A stretch of 64,000 nucleotides of DNA. Source: JAJDNS01 sp963578825 (GTDB lineage: Bacteria > Acidobacteriota > Vicinamibacteria > Fen-336). The stretch is taken from contig CAUZDW010000005.1 in NCBI GenBank assembly GCA_963578825.1, forward strand, positions 62,001-126,000. The letters run 5' to 3'. Under the pieces are notes generated by a model that ran no database searches, had not been told where the DNA came from, and was given only the letters and a program-made list of their open reading frames with translations. Below are positions 50,955 to 59,955 of the stretch, piece by piece. Position 1 is the first letter of the stretch, and every line of letters starts with the position of its first letter. The position numbers and the translations under genes are program-made.

Positions 50955-52676
50955 TCAGTCCCTGGGCGACGGGTCGAGGGCGAGCCACAAGACGGTTCCG
51001 TTCACCGCGGGATCCGTGCTGCCCGCTGGGTGGAATCGAACCACGATCGGGCGGTCCTGATAGCCGCAGACGAACTCCAGCTCGGGCTCCGCCTCCCCAG
51101 TCCCGTGCACGAAGAAGCTGCGGGTCGATGAGGCCTCGAGCTTGACCGTCGCCGGATCCGCGGCGACGGTGAATAGAAGGCTCCCATCGGGGCGGCAGTC
51201 CAGGTAGATGAGATCCCCGCGCACCTCGACCGTGGCGGCGCTGAAGCCCTCGAGGCGGGCGAGCAGGTAGGCGCACAGATAGCGAAACGCCGGATCCCTT
51301 GCGGCGTCGCGACCGCGCCTCAGTACCCGCCGTGCCGCGGTCAGGTTGCCGCCTTGCACGTAGAGCCGCGAGAGCGTCCGGGCAATGTCGGTGCGATCGG
51401 GCTGCTGCTCGAACAGCGGCTCGAGGAGCTCGATGAGGTTCGCCCGAGGCTCGGTGCTCAAGGAGGCGAGAAGGAGGGCGGCCTCATAGAGCTGGGGCGA
51501 GTGGGCAAGGGCTGTCTCCAGGTCCGCCACCGCCTGCGCCTCGACTTGCGGGTCGAGGCGCACACCCCGTTGCAGGGCTTCGGAGACGTGCAGTCGCGCG
51601 CGCCGCAGGAGAGCGGCCGGGTTTTCGGGATCGGCCTCAAGCACGCTTTCGAGCTGCCGGCGTGCGGCGTCCCACTGCCCCTGGGAGACCAATAGACCGC
51701 CGAGGCTGGCTCGAGACGGGAGGTGGCTCGGATCGGTCTGAAGGGCGGCCTCGAAGTGACGCCGGGCGCTCCTGGAGTGACCTCCATGCAGGAGCAGATC
51801 GCCCAGCCGATGCTCGACGTCGGCGGGCGGAGGCACGTCTTTCCGGAGGGCCGGCTCAGGTGCTCTCTCGACAGTCACACGGAGGAGCGGTCCCGCCGGA
51901 ACGTCGGACAGCGAAGCCTCGGCGTCGGCCAGGTCGCCGATCCGCCGGGCAAACGCCGACTGGGGTTCCTCGCCCCCCGCCACGTCACCCAGGAACGCGC
52001 GCAGTGCTTCGAGGCCTTGCCGGTGGATCACCCAGCGGACCAGCGCCCACGAGCGGGCGTAGAGGGGCCCGCTCTCGACCTCGCCCAGGTACTCGGGCGA
52101 GTCGTAGCCCACGTCCAGGAGCTCAGCGAGCGCGAGGTTGCCTTCCCGCAGCAGCGGCTCGTACTCTGGCCGTGTGGCGCCGAGCCGGGCCTCAACGCCA
52201 GTCAGGACGGCGCCGCTCAGGACCTCGGCCAGTCCCTCTGAAACCCACAATGGCTGGGCCTGCAGAGACCGGTTCAAGACGAGGTGTGCGTACTCGTGCT
52301 CGATGGCCTCGAACGGGCGGAGCCGCTCCGGTGAGAGGTGCAGCACCGCGTAGTCTCGCTCGCCGCCCCCTTGAAAGAAGCCCGCCAGATCTTCGGAGCG
52401 GCGCCGCTCGCGGGGCACCAGGAGGGCGAAGCGGTTGGGGTCCTGCACCACGAGCACGGTGATGGGCCGCCGAGCATCCTCGGGGTCGGGGAACAGCTCG
52501 AGGAGGACCGTCCGCAGGCGCTCGAGCCGCCCGGCGGCCCCCCGGGCGGGCGCCTCGCCCGCGTCGCTCAGCACCTCGAAGTGGGGCGAGCGGACTCGCA
52601 CCCAGCCGCCGTCGGCCGGCGACTGTGAAGAAAGGAGCACCGCGCCGGCGAGGGCGAGAGAAATGGATCGGATCAT
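50955..52676 (-). CDS. Exported TPR protein with a gluzincin-type peptidase domain
   Basis: After a signal peptide (MIRSISLALAGAVLLSSQSPADG) the N-domain carries a zinc-protease site FEAIEHEYAHLVLN (HEXXH) and a downstream SEGLAEVLSG with the third-ligand Glu, as in the DUF1570/peptidase MA-like group. The middle (about 285-460) consists of TPR repeats (HFEAALQTDPSHLPSRASLGGLLVSQGQW). A beta-rich C-domain of about 100 residues follows (GDLIYLDCRPDGSLLFTVAAD). Substrate unknown. The ATG was chosen; a TTG two codons upstream is possible. A TAGAAT -10 box lies about 18 bases upstream. Confidence 0.82.
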   Translation of the reverse strand: MIRSISLALAGAVLLSSQSPADGGWVRVRSPHFEVLSDAGEAPARGAAGRLERLRTVLLELFPDPEDARRPITVLVVQDPNRFALLVPRERRRSEDLAGFFQGGGERDYAVLHLSPERLRPFEAIEHEYAHLVLNRSLQAQPLWVSEGLAEVLSGAVLTGVEARLGATRPEYEPLLREGNLALAELLDVGYDSPEYLGEVESGPLYARSWALVRWVIHRQGLEALRAFLGDVAGGEEPQSAFARRIGDLADAEASLSDVPAGPLLRVTVERAPEPALRKDVPPPADVEHRLGDLLLHGGHSRSARRHFEAALQTDPSHLPSRASLGGLLVSQGQWDAARRQLESVLEADPENPAALLRRARLHVSEALQRGVRLDPQVEAQAVADLETALAHSPQLYEAALLLASLSTEPRANLIELLEPLFEQQPDRTDIARTLSRLYVQGGNLTAARRVLRRGRDAARDPAFRYLCAYLLARLEGFSAATVEVRGDLIYLDCRPDGSLLFTVAADPATVKLEASSTRSFFVHGTGEAEPELEFVCGYQDRPIVVRFHPAGSTDPAVNGTVLWLALDPSPRD

Positions 52677-52777
52677 CAGCAACGACCCTCGTCCATTCTA
52701 GCTCTCGCGCCTTCGGGTCCCGGGCGGCAAGCTTCGCAGCTTCTGGCATAAGCTGCCACAGAGCGGCTGAGGCAGGG

Positions 52778-52814
52778 CCTTCCACGAGGCTTTTCCCAGA
52801 AGCCACGTGGAAGG
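52778..52814. promoter_or_regulatory. Long hairpin in the divergent intergenic region
   Basis: CCTTCCACG-A-GGCTT pairs with AAGCC-A-CGTGGAAGG around a seven-base loop: fourteen pairs with one A/A mismatch. It lies between the TPR-peptidase promoter and the M29-like gene. It could be an operator or an RNA leader structure; there is no T tract. Confidence 0.55.
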
Positions 52815-52871
52815 GCGGGACTACTCAGGGTTTCTCTCCCCCTACGTGGGGAGGGATAGGGTGGGGGGTCG

Positions 52872-54050
52872 ATGAATAATAGACAAGCGATGAGACGCGC
52901 CGTCTGGATTTCCAGTGTCCTGCTCGCCGCAACCCTGCACGCCCAGTCCGTGTCCCCTCGGCACTCCCTCGATCACGCGGCATTGGCGAAGAAGATCATC
53001 GAGCGCCTCGACATGAAAGAGGGCGAGACGTTTCTGGCGGTGGCGCACCCCGGGCTCTTCGACGAGATGATTCCCTATCTCAGGTACGAGGCGATGAGGG
53101 TCGGTGCGGTGGACCTGGGCGTCCTCGACGTCTTGGCGCAGCCGGTCCCGGAGAGCTTCTCCGAGGAGACGCTCCGTACCGGGGCGGAGGCGTCGCTCCC
53201 CCGGCTCCGGGAGATGCTCCAGGGCGTGGATGCCTCGGTCATGCTCCCCGGCGCCAACCCCGGCCAACCCGCCTACACGGCCATTCAGGATCTGCTCCGA
53301 GACGGAAAGGGACGCACAATCCACTTCCACTGGCTCGAGAACGGCAGTGCCCTTCCCCTTCCCGGCCAGCCCCTCCCTCCCCGCCACGTGATCGAGGCCA
53401 CCTACCAGCGTGCCCTCCTCGACGCCGACTACGAGGCCCTCGGGGCGCATCAGCGACGGTTCGTCGCCGCAATGCGGAAGGGAGAAGTGCGCGTCACGAG
53501 CCCTGCGGGGACGGACCTGCGTTTTCGGATCGGCGACCGGCCCGTGAACGTCCAGGATGGCAACGCCTCGATGGCGCGGACGGAGGCCGGCCGCATCCTC
53601 ATCGATCGGGAGATCGAGCTCCCTGCCGGGGCGGTGCGCGTGGCGCCCCTGGAGGAGACGGTCCACGGCACGATCGCCTTTCCCCCGTCCCAGTGGGCCG
53701 GCCGGCCCGTCCAGGGGCTGAAGCTCGTCCTCGAGGCGGGGCGGGTTGTTTCGCTTTCCGCCGAGTCGGGGGAAGAGGCCGTCCGGCGGGAGTTGGAGGA
53801 CGCCGGCGCCGGCGGAGGGTCCTTCCGCGAAATGGCGCTGGGATTCCATCCGATGCTGGCCGTTCCCCAGGAGAGCCCCTGGATCCCGTACTACGGGTAC
53901 GGGGCCGGCGTCGTGCGCCTCTCCCTGGGTGACAACTCCGAGCTCGGCGGAAACGTGACGGGAGGCTACGTGCGCTGGAACTTCTTCGTGGACACGACCC
54001 TTAGCGTGGGCGGCGAGGTCTGGATCCGAGACGGGGCTCTCGTGCGGTAG
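52872..54050 (+). CDS. Exported aminopeptidase T-like (M29-type) protein
   Basis: The 392-residue protein has a signal peptide (MRRAVWISSVLLAATLHAQ). The rest resembles the M29 thermophilic aminopeptidase fold: LLDADYEALGAHQRRFVAAM, EVRVTSPAGTDLRFRIGDRPV, EIELPAGAVRVAPLEETVHGTI (the LPxGEVxxxPxE metal-ligand region) and GFHPMLAVPQESPWIPYYGYGAG near the end. Several expected metal ligands of M29 cannot be placed with confidence, so activity is uncertain. Export is unusual for M29 members. An ATG six codons in is an alternative start. Confidence 0.68.
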   Translation: MNNRQAMRRAVWISSVLLAATLHAQSVSPRHSLDHAALAKKIIERLDMKEGETFLAVAHPGLFDEMIPYLRYEAMRVGAVDLGVLDVLAQPVPESFSEETLRTGAEASLPRLREMLQGVDASVMLPGANPGQPAYTAIQDLLRDGKGRTIHFHWLENGSALPLPGQPLPPRHVIEATYQRALLDADYEALGAHQRRFVAAMRKGEVRVTSPAGTDLRFRIGDRPVNVQDGNASMARTEAGRILIDREIELPAGAVRVAPLEETVHGTIAFPPSQWAGRPVQGLKLVLEAGRVVSLSAESGEEAVRRELEDAGAGGGSFREMALGFHPMLAVPQESPWIPYYGYGAGVVRLSLGDNSELGGNVTGGYVRWNFFVDTTLSVGGEVWIRDGALVR

Positions 54051-54087
54051 CGCGAGCCATCCTCTGGGCTTCGCGACCGCAAGTGCG

Positions 54088-54948
54088 CTAGCGCACCTCG
54101 CGCCCGTAACGAATCTTTGTGTTCACGATGCCGAGCTCTACCCGGCGATTCTTCGCGCGGGCCTCGTCCGAGGTCCCGGTCACCAGCGGGCGCTCCTTCC
54201 CGTGTCCCGTCACGGAGAGGATCCCAGGTGACAGGCCGGCCTCCTCGAGGTAGTCCCGCACGGCCTGCGCGCGGCGCTCGGAGAGGTTCTGGTTGTACTC
54301 GGCCGATCCCACGTCGTCCGTATGGCCGTTCACGGAGATCGTGTACTCGCGAGAGGAGAGCAGAATCCCGGCAACGCGGCTCAGCAGCTCGCGATCGGCG
54401 GGTTTCAGATCGGCCTTGTCGAACTCGAACTTGAGGTATTCGCTCCCCAGGCTCATGACGACGCCGAGTGCGGTGCGCCGCGTGTCCGCGATCTGACCGA
54501 GGGCCTCCTGCAGCCGGTTGAGATCGGCTTCGGCCTCTCTCCGGATGCGTCTCGCTTCGGCTTCGGCCCGGGCAGCCGAGCGGCGCGCGCTGTCGGCCTC
54601 CTGTCGCGCGTCCTCGGCTTCTCCGCGGGCCAGGGCCGCGTCGCCTCGGGCGTCGGCCGTCTCGGCCTGCGCCCGTTCCCGGCTCTCCACCGCCGAGCGG
54701 GCGAAGGCCTCGGCGTCTCCCGCCCGGTCGATCGCCTGCATGGAGAGCTCCATCGACTCTTCGGCCCGGGCCGAGAGGCCCGCGAGCTGGCGGTCGACCT
54801 CGTCGAAGCGCGCCATCATCTGCAGGCCCAGGAGTCCCAGGCCGACGAGGATCACGACGATGAGGAGTGCGAGCACGAGAAGGGCCATTCGGCCGCCGCC
54901 ACCCGGGGCTCTCCCGGTTCCTCCCGAAGACTGCGTTTCGTCCAGCAT
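54088..54948 (-). CDS. OmpA-family protein with membrane anchor and coiled coil
   Basis: The chosen ATG gives a 286-residue protein: short Gly-rich cytoplasmic start, one membrane helix (MALLVLALLIVVILVGLGLLGL), a long coiled coil rich in Ala/Glu/Arg (about 50-150) and a C-terminal OmpA peptidoglycan-binding domain (LKFEFDKADLKPADRELL, ISVNGHTDDVGSAEYNQNLSERRAQAVRDYL, AKNRRVEL). It should tie the inner membrane to the cell wall. The start was chosen because a TATTCT box lies eight bases before it; a longer frame would run through the promoter and palindrome. The nearest functional analogue is a MotB/Pal-like anchor, but no MotA is nearby. Confidence 0.88.
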   Translation of the reverse strand: MLDETQSSGGTGRAPGGGGRMALLVLALLIVVILVGLGLLGLQMMARFDEVDRQLAGLSARAEESMELSMQAIDRAGDAEAFARSAVESRERAQAETADARGDAALARGEAEDARQEADSARRSAARAEAEARRIRREAEADLNRLQEALGQIADTRRTALGVVMSLGSEYLKFEFDKADLKPADRELLSRVAGILLSSREYTISVNGHTDDVGSAEYNQNLSERRAQAVRDYLEEAGLSPGILSVTGHGKERPLVTGTSDEARAKNRRVELGIVNTKIRYGREVR

Positions 54949-54950
54949 CG

Positions 54951-54965
54951 CTCTATAGAATAGAG
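54951..54965. promoter_or_regulatory. Palindrome overlapping the ompA-type -10 box
   Basis: CTCTAT-AGA-ATAGAG is a perfect inverted repeat with a three-base centre. It contains the minus-strand -10 TATTCT and ends two bases before the start codon, so it could be an operator. Confidence 0.5.
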
Positions 54966-55020
54966 CAAACGCGGCGCGTCTTCGCTGTGAGAGGGGACAC
55001 ACGCCCTGGCCGGCGGCGGT

Positions 55021-56049
55021 CTACTCCGCGACGATCCCGAGGATGCGCCCCTCGGCCTCGAACTCCTGCAGGAGTCGGCGACGCAGTCCCCTCTCCGCCA
55101 GGCCGTAGCGCAAGCCGTTCGTGTTGAGCTTCCAGAGCTGGGCGTCGCTCAAGCCCTGCTCGTCCCGAGCCAGCATGTACTCCCGGTTGAGATCGGTGGA
55201 GAAGAAGGGTGGGTCGTCCGTGCTCAGCGTTGCCGCCACACCCGCCGCGAGCATGGAACGGAGCGGATGCGCGCGCAGGTCCTGGAAGTCGGTCAGGCAG
55301 GCGTTGCTGGACAGCGCGACATCGCAGCAGATGTCCCGCTCGGCCAGGAGATCGAGGGTTGCCGGATCGTCCACGGCGTGGACCCCGTGTTGGACTCGGA
55401 GCACCTCGAGCTCCTCGACCGCCTGCCGCACGTGCTCGGCGCCACCGGTCTCGCCGGCGTGGGCCACCGCTGGGTACCCGGCCCGGCGCGCGCGCTCGAA
55501 ATACGGTGCGAACATCGAGCGGGGAAAACCGCGCTCCGGTCCGCCCAGGCCGATTGCGACGACGATGGGGTTGGCGAGACCCTCGAGCAGAGCCGCCGTG
55601 TAGGGTCCGGCCTCGTTCGCCGCTTCGCTGGGAATGTCGAGGATGAGGCGTGTCACGGGACCGCCCTGCGCTTCCGCGCTCTGGAGGCACGCCGTTACGA
55701 TCTCCAGCGCCCGCTCGCCTCCGATCCCGAAGCGCTGGTGGTTATACGGCGTGAAATGAGCCTCGACGTAGCGGATGTTCTGCCGTCGGGACTCCTCCAC
55801 GAAACCGTCGACCATCTGTTCGTAGTCCTCGGGGCTCTTGAGGCAGGAGCACATCGCCAGCCACAGCTCGATGAACTTGTCGAAGCTCTCGAACCGATAG
55901 AGGCGACGGAGCGCGTCGAGGGTCGTCGCTGGAAGAGACACGCCGTGGCGTTCGGCCATGGCCCAGAGCGTCTCCGGAGAGGTGGTTCCCTCGAGATGGA
56001 GGTGAACCTCCGCCTTGGGCATGCGCGCGATGATCTCGTCGCTGAGCAC
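55021..56049 (-). CDS. add: Adenosine deaminase family protein
   Basis: The enzyme deaminates adenosine or a related purine through a zinc-bound water in a TIM barrel. The 342-residue protein has the HxH at the start (KAEVHLHLEG, His 16 and 18), the catalytic region YPAVAHAGETGGAEHV (zinc His and proton-donor Glu), VQHGVHAVDDP and the last ligand Asp in TLSTDDPPFFSTDL. All expected catalytic residues are present. A GATAGT box lies eight bases before the GTG. Some members act on other purines or guanine-type nucleosides, so the exact substrate is open. Confidence 0.9.
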   Translation of the reverse strand: MLSDEIIARMPKAEVHLHLEGTTSPETLWAMAERHGVSLPATTLDALRRLYRFESFDKFIELWLAMCSCLKSPEDYEQMVDGFVEESRRQNIRYVEAHFTPYNHQRFGIGGERALEIVTACLQSAEAQGGPVTRLILDIPSEAANEAGPYTAALLEGLANPIVVAIGLGGPERGFPRSMFAPYFERARRAGYPAVAHAGETGGAEHVRQAVEELEVLRVQHGVHAVDDPATLDLLAERDICCDVALSSNACLTDFQDLRAHPLRSMLAAGVAATLSTDDPPFFSTDLNREYMLARDEQGLSDAQLWKLNTNGLRYGLAERGLRRRLLQEFEAEGRILGIVAE

Positions 56050-56057
56050 GGCCGCTG

Positions 56058-56063
56058 ACTATC
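56058..56063 (-). promoter_or_regulatory. -10 box GATAGT of add, leaderless type
   Basis: On the minus strand GATAGT ends eight bases before the GTG start codon. Confidence 0.45.
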
Positions 56064-56285
56064 CCACGGAGGGCGAAGCGCTTGCAAACGGCATGAGGCG
56101 CGACCGCGGCCGGGCGCATTTTTGGCGTTCGCCACGAGAGCGTCAGCCTGATGGGGCGGGGAATCCTGCCGCGCGGACTGTCTTGGACAGATCAAAAGAC
56201 GTCAATTGACCGAGCGGAAACGGACTCCCGGCGGACGCGGCGCAACAAGAAGCGCCGGGACGTGTCGGAGTCCGAGACGCGGCAA

Positions 56286-56350
56286 AAGGCGGGCGTGAGC
56301 TTCGCCATCGACGCCACCATCAATCCCGACTTCGGCCAGGTCGAGGGCGC
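56286..56350 (+). pseudogene. Relic of a DUF5916/CBM9-like outer-membrane protein
   Basis: The translated segment GVSFAIDATINPDFGQVEG matches the hallmark (xxxxTxNPDFGQVEAD) of DUF5916 proteins, large predicted beta-barrel proteins with an N-terminal CBM9-like domain. Nothing recognisable of that family continues on either side within the 330-base gap between add and the MMPL gene, so this is a short remnant of a deleted gene. It overlaps an open frame of 72 codons that otherwise looks random. Confidence 0.5.
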
Positions 56351-56366
56351 GGCGAAGAATGCGCGC

Positions 56367-56372
56367 TAGGAT
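56367..56372 (+). promoter_or_regulatory. -10 box TAGGAT of the MMPL gene, leaderless type
   Basis: TAGGAT ends six bases before the GTG start. Confidence 0.4.
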
Positions 56373-56378
56373 CGCAGG

Positions 56379-58574
56379 GTGAGCTCTCACCGCCGACCTT
56401 TCTGGCGCTTTGCCCCCCTCCTCGCCTGGTTCGTCGCGGCCCTCGTCCTGGTTCCCCAGGCTCGACATGTCGAGGAGACCCTGGATGTCTCGGCTCGCAT
56501 CCTTGGAAGCGAGTCGGCCTGCGTCGAGCGGACACTCGCGGAGCGGTTCGAGTCGCCCTTTGCCCAGAGCGCGATTCTCGTCGCCCGGGGACTGCCGAGC
56601 CCGGACACCCCCGGCGGGGAGGAGGCGCTTCGGACGCTCGTCGACGCCCTCAAAAAACGTCCTGAGGTGAAGGGCGTCTTCTCTCACCTTGACCAGCCCG
56701 ATCCCTATTTCGTTGGAGAAGGCGAAGGGGGCACCTTCGTCGTCGTGGGGCTCGAGGCGCCAGACGCGCGCGTGGATCGTCTCCTGCCTGGTCTACGGGC
56801 GGCCACGGTAGGGATCCGAACGACCCTCCGCGAGACTTTCCCGGACGTCACGCTGCGCTGGACCGGCGAGGCCGCCATCAACCATGACCTCTGGCAGACG
56901 AGTACCGACGAAGCTCACGCCGCCGAGCGCCGGGCGCTGCCGATAACCCTCCTCCTGCTCCTGATCGTGTTCGGCTCGGTGGTCGCGGCCTCCCTTCCAG
57001 TGGCGGCAGGCGCCCTGTCCGTCGCCCTGACCCTGGGTCTGGTGGCGCTGGCGGCGGAGCTCTGGCCGCTGTCGATCCTCGTCGTCAACGTGGTGTCGAT
57101 GCTCGGCCTGGCCCTGGGCATCGACTACGCGCTCCTCACCGTGACCCGCTTTCGCGAGGCGCGGGGCGCCGGGGCCTCGCCCCGGTCCGCCGCCCGGGAC
57201 GCCGCCCGTCATGCCGGCGGCACCGTGGCTCTTTCGGGGGTGGCCGTGGCCATCGGATTCTTTGCCCTCCTGCTGATTCCGCTGCGAGAGCTGCGCTCGG
57301 CGGCGCTCGGCGGCTTGCTGGTCGCTCTCGTCTCGGTGCTGGTGGCGGTCACGCTCCTGCCCCCGATCCTCGGCTGGCTCGGCGGTCGTCTCGAGGCGGG
57401 CCGGTTGTGGTCCCGCCGGTTCTCCCCTGATGGCCGTCGCTGGAGGGCCTGGGCCCGGGTCGTCTGCGCGCGGCCGTGGCTTGTTCTGCTCCTCACGGCC
57501 CCTCCGGTGCTTCTGTTGGCGGCGCAGGCCGGGCGCCTGGACCCGGGCATCCCCACCGGCCCCTGGCACCCGCCGTCCATGGAGTCGGCGCGAGCCATCG
57601 AAGACCTCCGCGCTCTGGGGCGCGGAGGTGTGGTCCAGACTCTCCGCGTCGTGCTCCATCTTCCCGAGACGACGACGGCCCTGGAGAGCGAGGGCTGGGA
57701 GGCCCAGAGACGTCTCGAGTCGTGGCTCCTCTCCCAACCCGTCGTAGCCCGGGTCCAGTCCCTTCGCTCCGTCGCGGGAGAGCGGGCCGACGACCTGGCG
57801 TACATGGCTCTCCTCCCCGCCGCGGCCAAGCGCCCCTTTGTCGACGGGCTCGGTGAGGCGGTCCTGCTCGAGGCCGTCCCTCGGGAGGATGCCGACCCGG
57901 CGAAGCTTTCCGAGCTGGTGCGCTTGCTGCGAGCGATGGATGCGGCGGGCGCGAGCGGTCTCGCCGACACCCGGATCGAGGTGGGTGGTCTCCCGGCGTT
58001 CAACACCGACTACGAGGACGCGGTCGCCGGACGACTCGGCCTGGTCGTGCTGCTGGTCGTGGGCGCGACGCTTCTTGCCCTTTTCGTCGCCTTTCGCTCG
58101 GTCCTGGTGCCTCTCAAGGCAGTGGCTCTCAACCTGCTCGCGGTGTCGGCTGCCTTCGGAGCGCTGGTCGTCGTCTTTCAGGACGGAATCGGCCTGAGCC
58201 TGCTGGGCCTCGACGCCCCGCTGGACGGCGTGTTCCCGATCATCCCGCCCCTGGTGTTCTGCACCGTCTTCGGCCTCTCGATGGACTACGAGGTCTTCCT
58301 GGTGGCCCGGGTGGCCGAGGCTCGGCGCTCGGGCCTGTCCGAGGAAGATGCTCTCGCCGAAGGTCTCGCCCGCACCGGGGGTGTCATCACCAGCGCCGCC
58401 GCCATCATGATCGCGGTGTTCGCCTCCTTCGCCCTGGGCGAGTTCGTCCTGATGAAGATGCTCGGCTTCACGCTGGCCGTGGCCGTCTTCCTCGACGCGA
58501 CGATCATTCGCGTGGCGATCGGCCCCGCCCTCCTCCGCCTCGCCGGCCGCTGGAACTGGTGGCCCGGGCGCTGA
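56379..58574 (+). CDS. MMPL/RND-superfamily transporter
   Basis: This 731-residue protein has twelve helices in two halves, each with a large external loop, as in MMPL lipid and hydrophobic-compound exporters driven by the proton gradient. Signature parts are MLGLALGIDYALLTVTRFREAR (GxDYALL, helix 4, proton relay) in the first half and FGLSMDYEVFLVARVAEARR (GLSMDYEVFL) in the second. The external loop of the first half is compact (about 45-180). The GTG start is supported by the -10 box six bases upstream. It ends six bases before the convergent porin gene. Substrate unknown. Confidence 0.92.
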   Translation: MSSHRRPFWRFAPLLAWFVAALVLVPQARHVEETLDVSARILGSESACVERTLAERFESPFAQSAILVARGLPSPDTPGGEEALRTLVDALKKRPEVKGVFSHLDQPDPYFVGEGEGGTFVVVGLEAPDARVDRLLPGLRAATVGIRTTLRETFPDVTLRWTGEAAINHDLWQTSTDEAHAAERRALPITLLLLLIVFGSVVAASLPVAAGALSVALTLGLVALAAELWPLSILVVNVVSMLGLALGIDYALLTVTRFREARGAGASPRSAARDAARHAGGTVALSGVAVAIGFFALLLIPLRELRSAALGGLLVALVSVLVAVTLLPPILGWLGGRLEAGRLWSRRFSPDGRRWRAWARVVCARPWLVLLLTAPPVLLLAAQAGRLDPGIPTGPWHPPSMESARAIEDLRALGRGGVVQTLRVVLHLPETTTALESEGWEAQRRLESWLLSQPVVARVQSLRSVAGERADDLAYMALLPAAAKRPFVDGLGEAVLLEAVPREDADPAKLSELVRLLRAMDAAGASGLADTRIEVGGLPAFNTDYEDAVAGRLGLVVLLVVGATLLALFVAFRSVLVPLKAVALNLLAVSAAFGALVVVFQDGIGLSLLGLDAPLDGVFPIIPPLVFCTVFGLSMDYEVFLVARVAEARRSGLSEEDALAEGLARTGGVITSAAAIMIAVFASFALGEFVLMKMLGFTLAVAVFLDATIIRVAIGPALLRLAGRWNWWPGR

Positions 58575-58579
58575 CGCGC

Positions 58580-59912
58580 CTAGAAGAACAGCCGCAGGGT
58601 CGCCAGGAACTCGTCGTGCTTGATGGGCCGTTTCGCGCCGATCTTGTTGTGGGTGTACTCGAGGGTCAGGTCGCGGTGGTCGATGATCGTCGTGCGCAGC
58701 CCGAAGTCGTATTTCTCCCAGTCCCAGAGCGCGCTCAGCGTGATGAAGGTCCGCGAAGCGGTCCAGTCGTTGTCCAGGCGAGAGTAGCGAAAGACCGGCT
58801 GGATTGACGGGAAGAGGGCGGTCGGGTCCCCGAGGTCGCCGGTGACGAGCCGATAGCTGGCCTCGACCTCGAACCCCGTCCGCGGGAGGCTCGCCGACTC
58901 CTCCTTGACGTACTGGGCGAAGAGGGCGAAGCCTCCGAGCCGGACGTCCAGGTTCGCACCGTACTCGGTGCGCTCGTTCCCCTCGAGCTGGTCCGGCGGG
59001 AAGCCGGCCCCGCGGAGCAGCTCCAGGTCCCCCTGGTAGAAGGTGCCGTTCAGGTGGGTCTCGTCGGGAATCGTCGCCTGGTAGTAGAAGCCGAGGATGT
59101 CCACGCCGAACCCCTCGTCCTCGCTCAGCCAGCGCAGGCCGGCCCCGCTCCCGAACTCGAACTCGTCGTCGATTTGAAGGTCCTCCACCTCCGCGTGGTA
59201 GAAGATCGGGAAGCCCGAGCCGAGCTCGCGAACGGGATTGGGCGGGGGAGTGGTCCCGTTGTCTCCCGCCAGGGCGTTGGGGTCGCGCAGGAAGATCGGG
59301 TGCCCGTCGGAGACCTGGCCGAAGAAATAGATGTTCGACCCGAGAGAGCCGCCGACCTGCAGCATGAGGTCGGGAAACCGGTTGAACGCGGTGGAGACCA
59401 GCCCGTAGGTCTCCATCCTGCGGGCGATCTGCGCTCGAACTTGGGTGCTTTCCCGAGGAGGGCATAGAAGGACGACCCGTCGATGGGTTGGAGCGACTGC
59501 TGCCGCGGGCCGAAGGCGATCCAGGCCTCGTCGACGTCGATCTTCTTGTCGGTGCTGGTGGGGGTTCTGTCGTAGAGATCGATGAAGTCGATCTTGATGC
59601 GACCGCTGATCCCCCGGGGCAGCTCCAGGTCGAAGTAGACGATGGCCTTGCTCACCTCGAGGGAGGAGCCGGGGGCCACGGTTGACAGAGCCACGTTGTC
59701 CTGTCCCTGCGGAACGAATTCCGGCGGGAACGGCGTGAAGACCGGGAAGCGGTCGCTCTCCGACTAGCGGTAGTTCACCTTCAACTCGGCAGAGACGTCC
59801 AGGAAGACGCCATCGTCGGCGGCATCGGGCTCGAAATCGTCTTCGTCCTGCGCCCCAGGGCGCACGGCGCGCGAAGGGCGATCGCCAGCATGGGGACGTT
59901 CAGCCGTCGCAT
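58580..59912 (-). pseudogene. Outer-membrane porin (phosphate-selective OprP/O-like), multiply interrupted
   Basis: The gene encodes a beta-barrel porin similar to OprP/OprO or alginate-export-type proteins. It starts with ATG after AAGGAGC and a signal-like MRRLNVPMLAIALRAP. Near 59860 an extra base breaks the frame; the expected AQDEDDFEPDAADDGVFLDVSAELKVNYR reads in a second frame. TAG at 59764-59766 follows NYR and precedes SESDRFPVFTPFPPEF, and near 59431 one missing C separates KAPKFER from ARRMETYGLVSTAFNRF. The last 278 residues (beta strands, IDHRDLTLEYTHNK, terminal aromatic FF) are intact. Three lesions in one gene argue for true decay. Confidence 0.78.
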
Positions 59913-59955
59913 GTGGGTTGCTCCTTGTTTCGCCGGGTCAAGCGATCGACGTATT

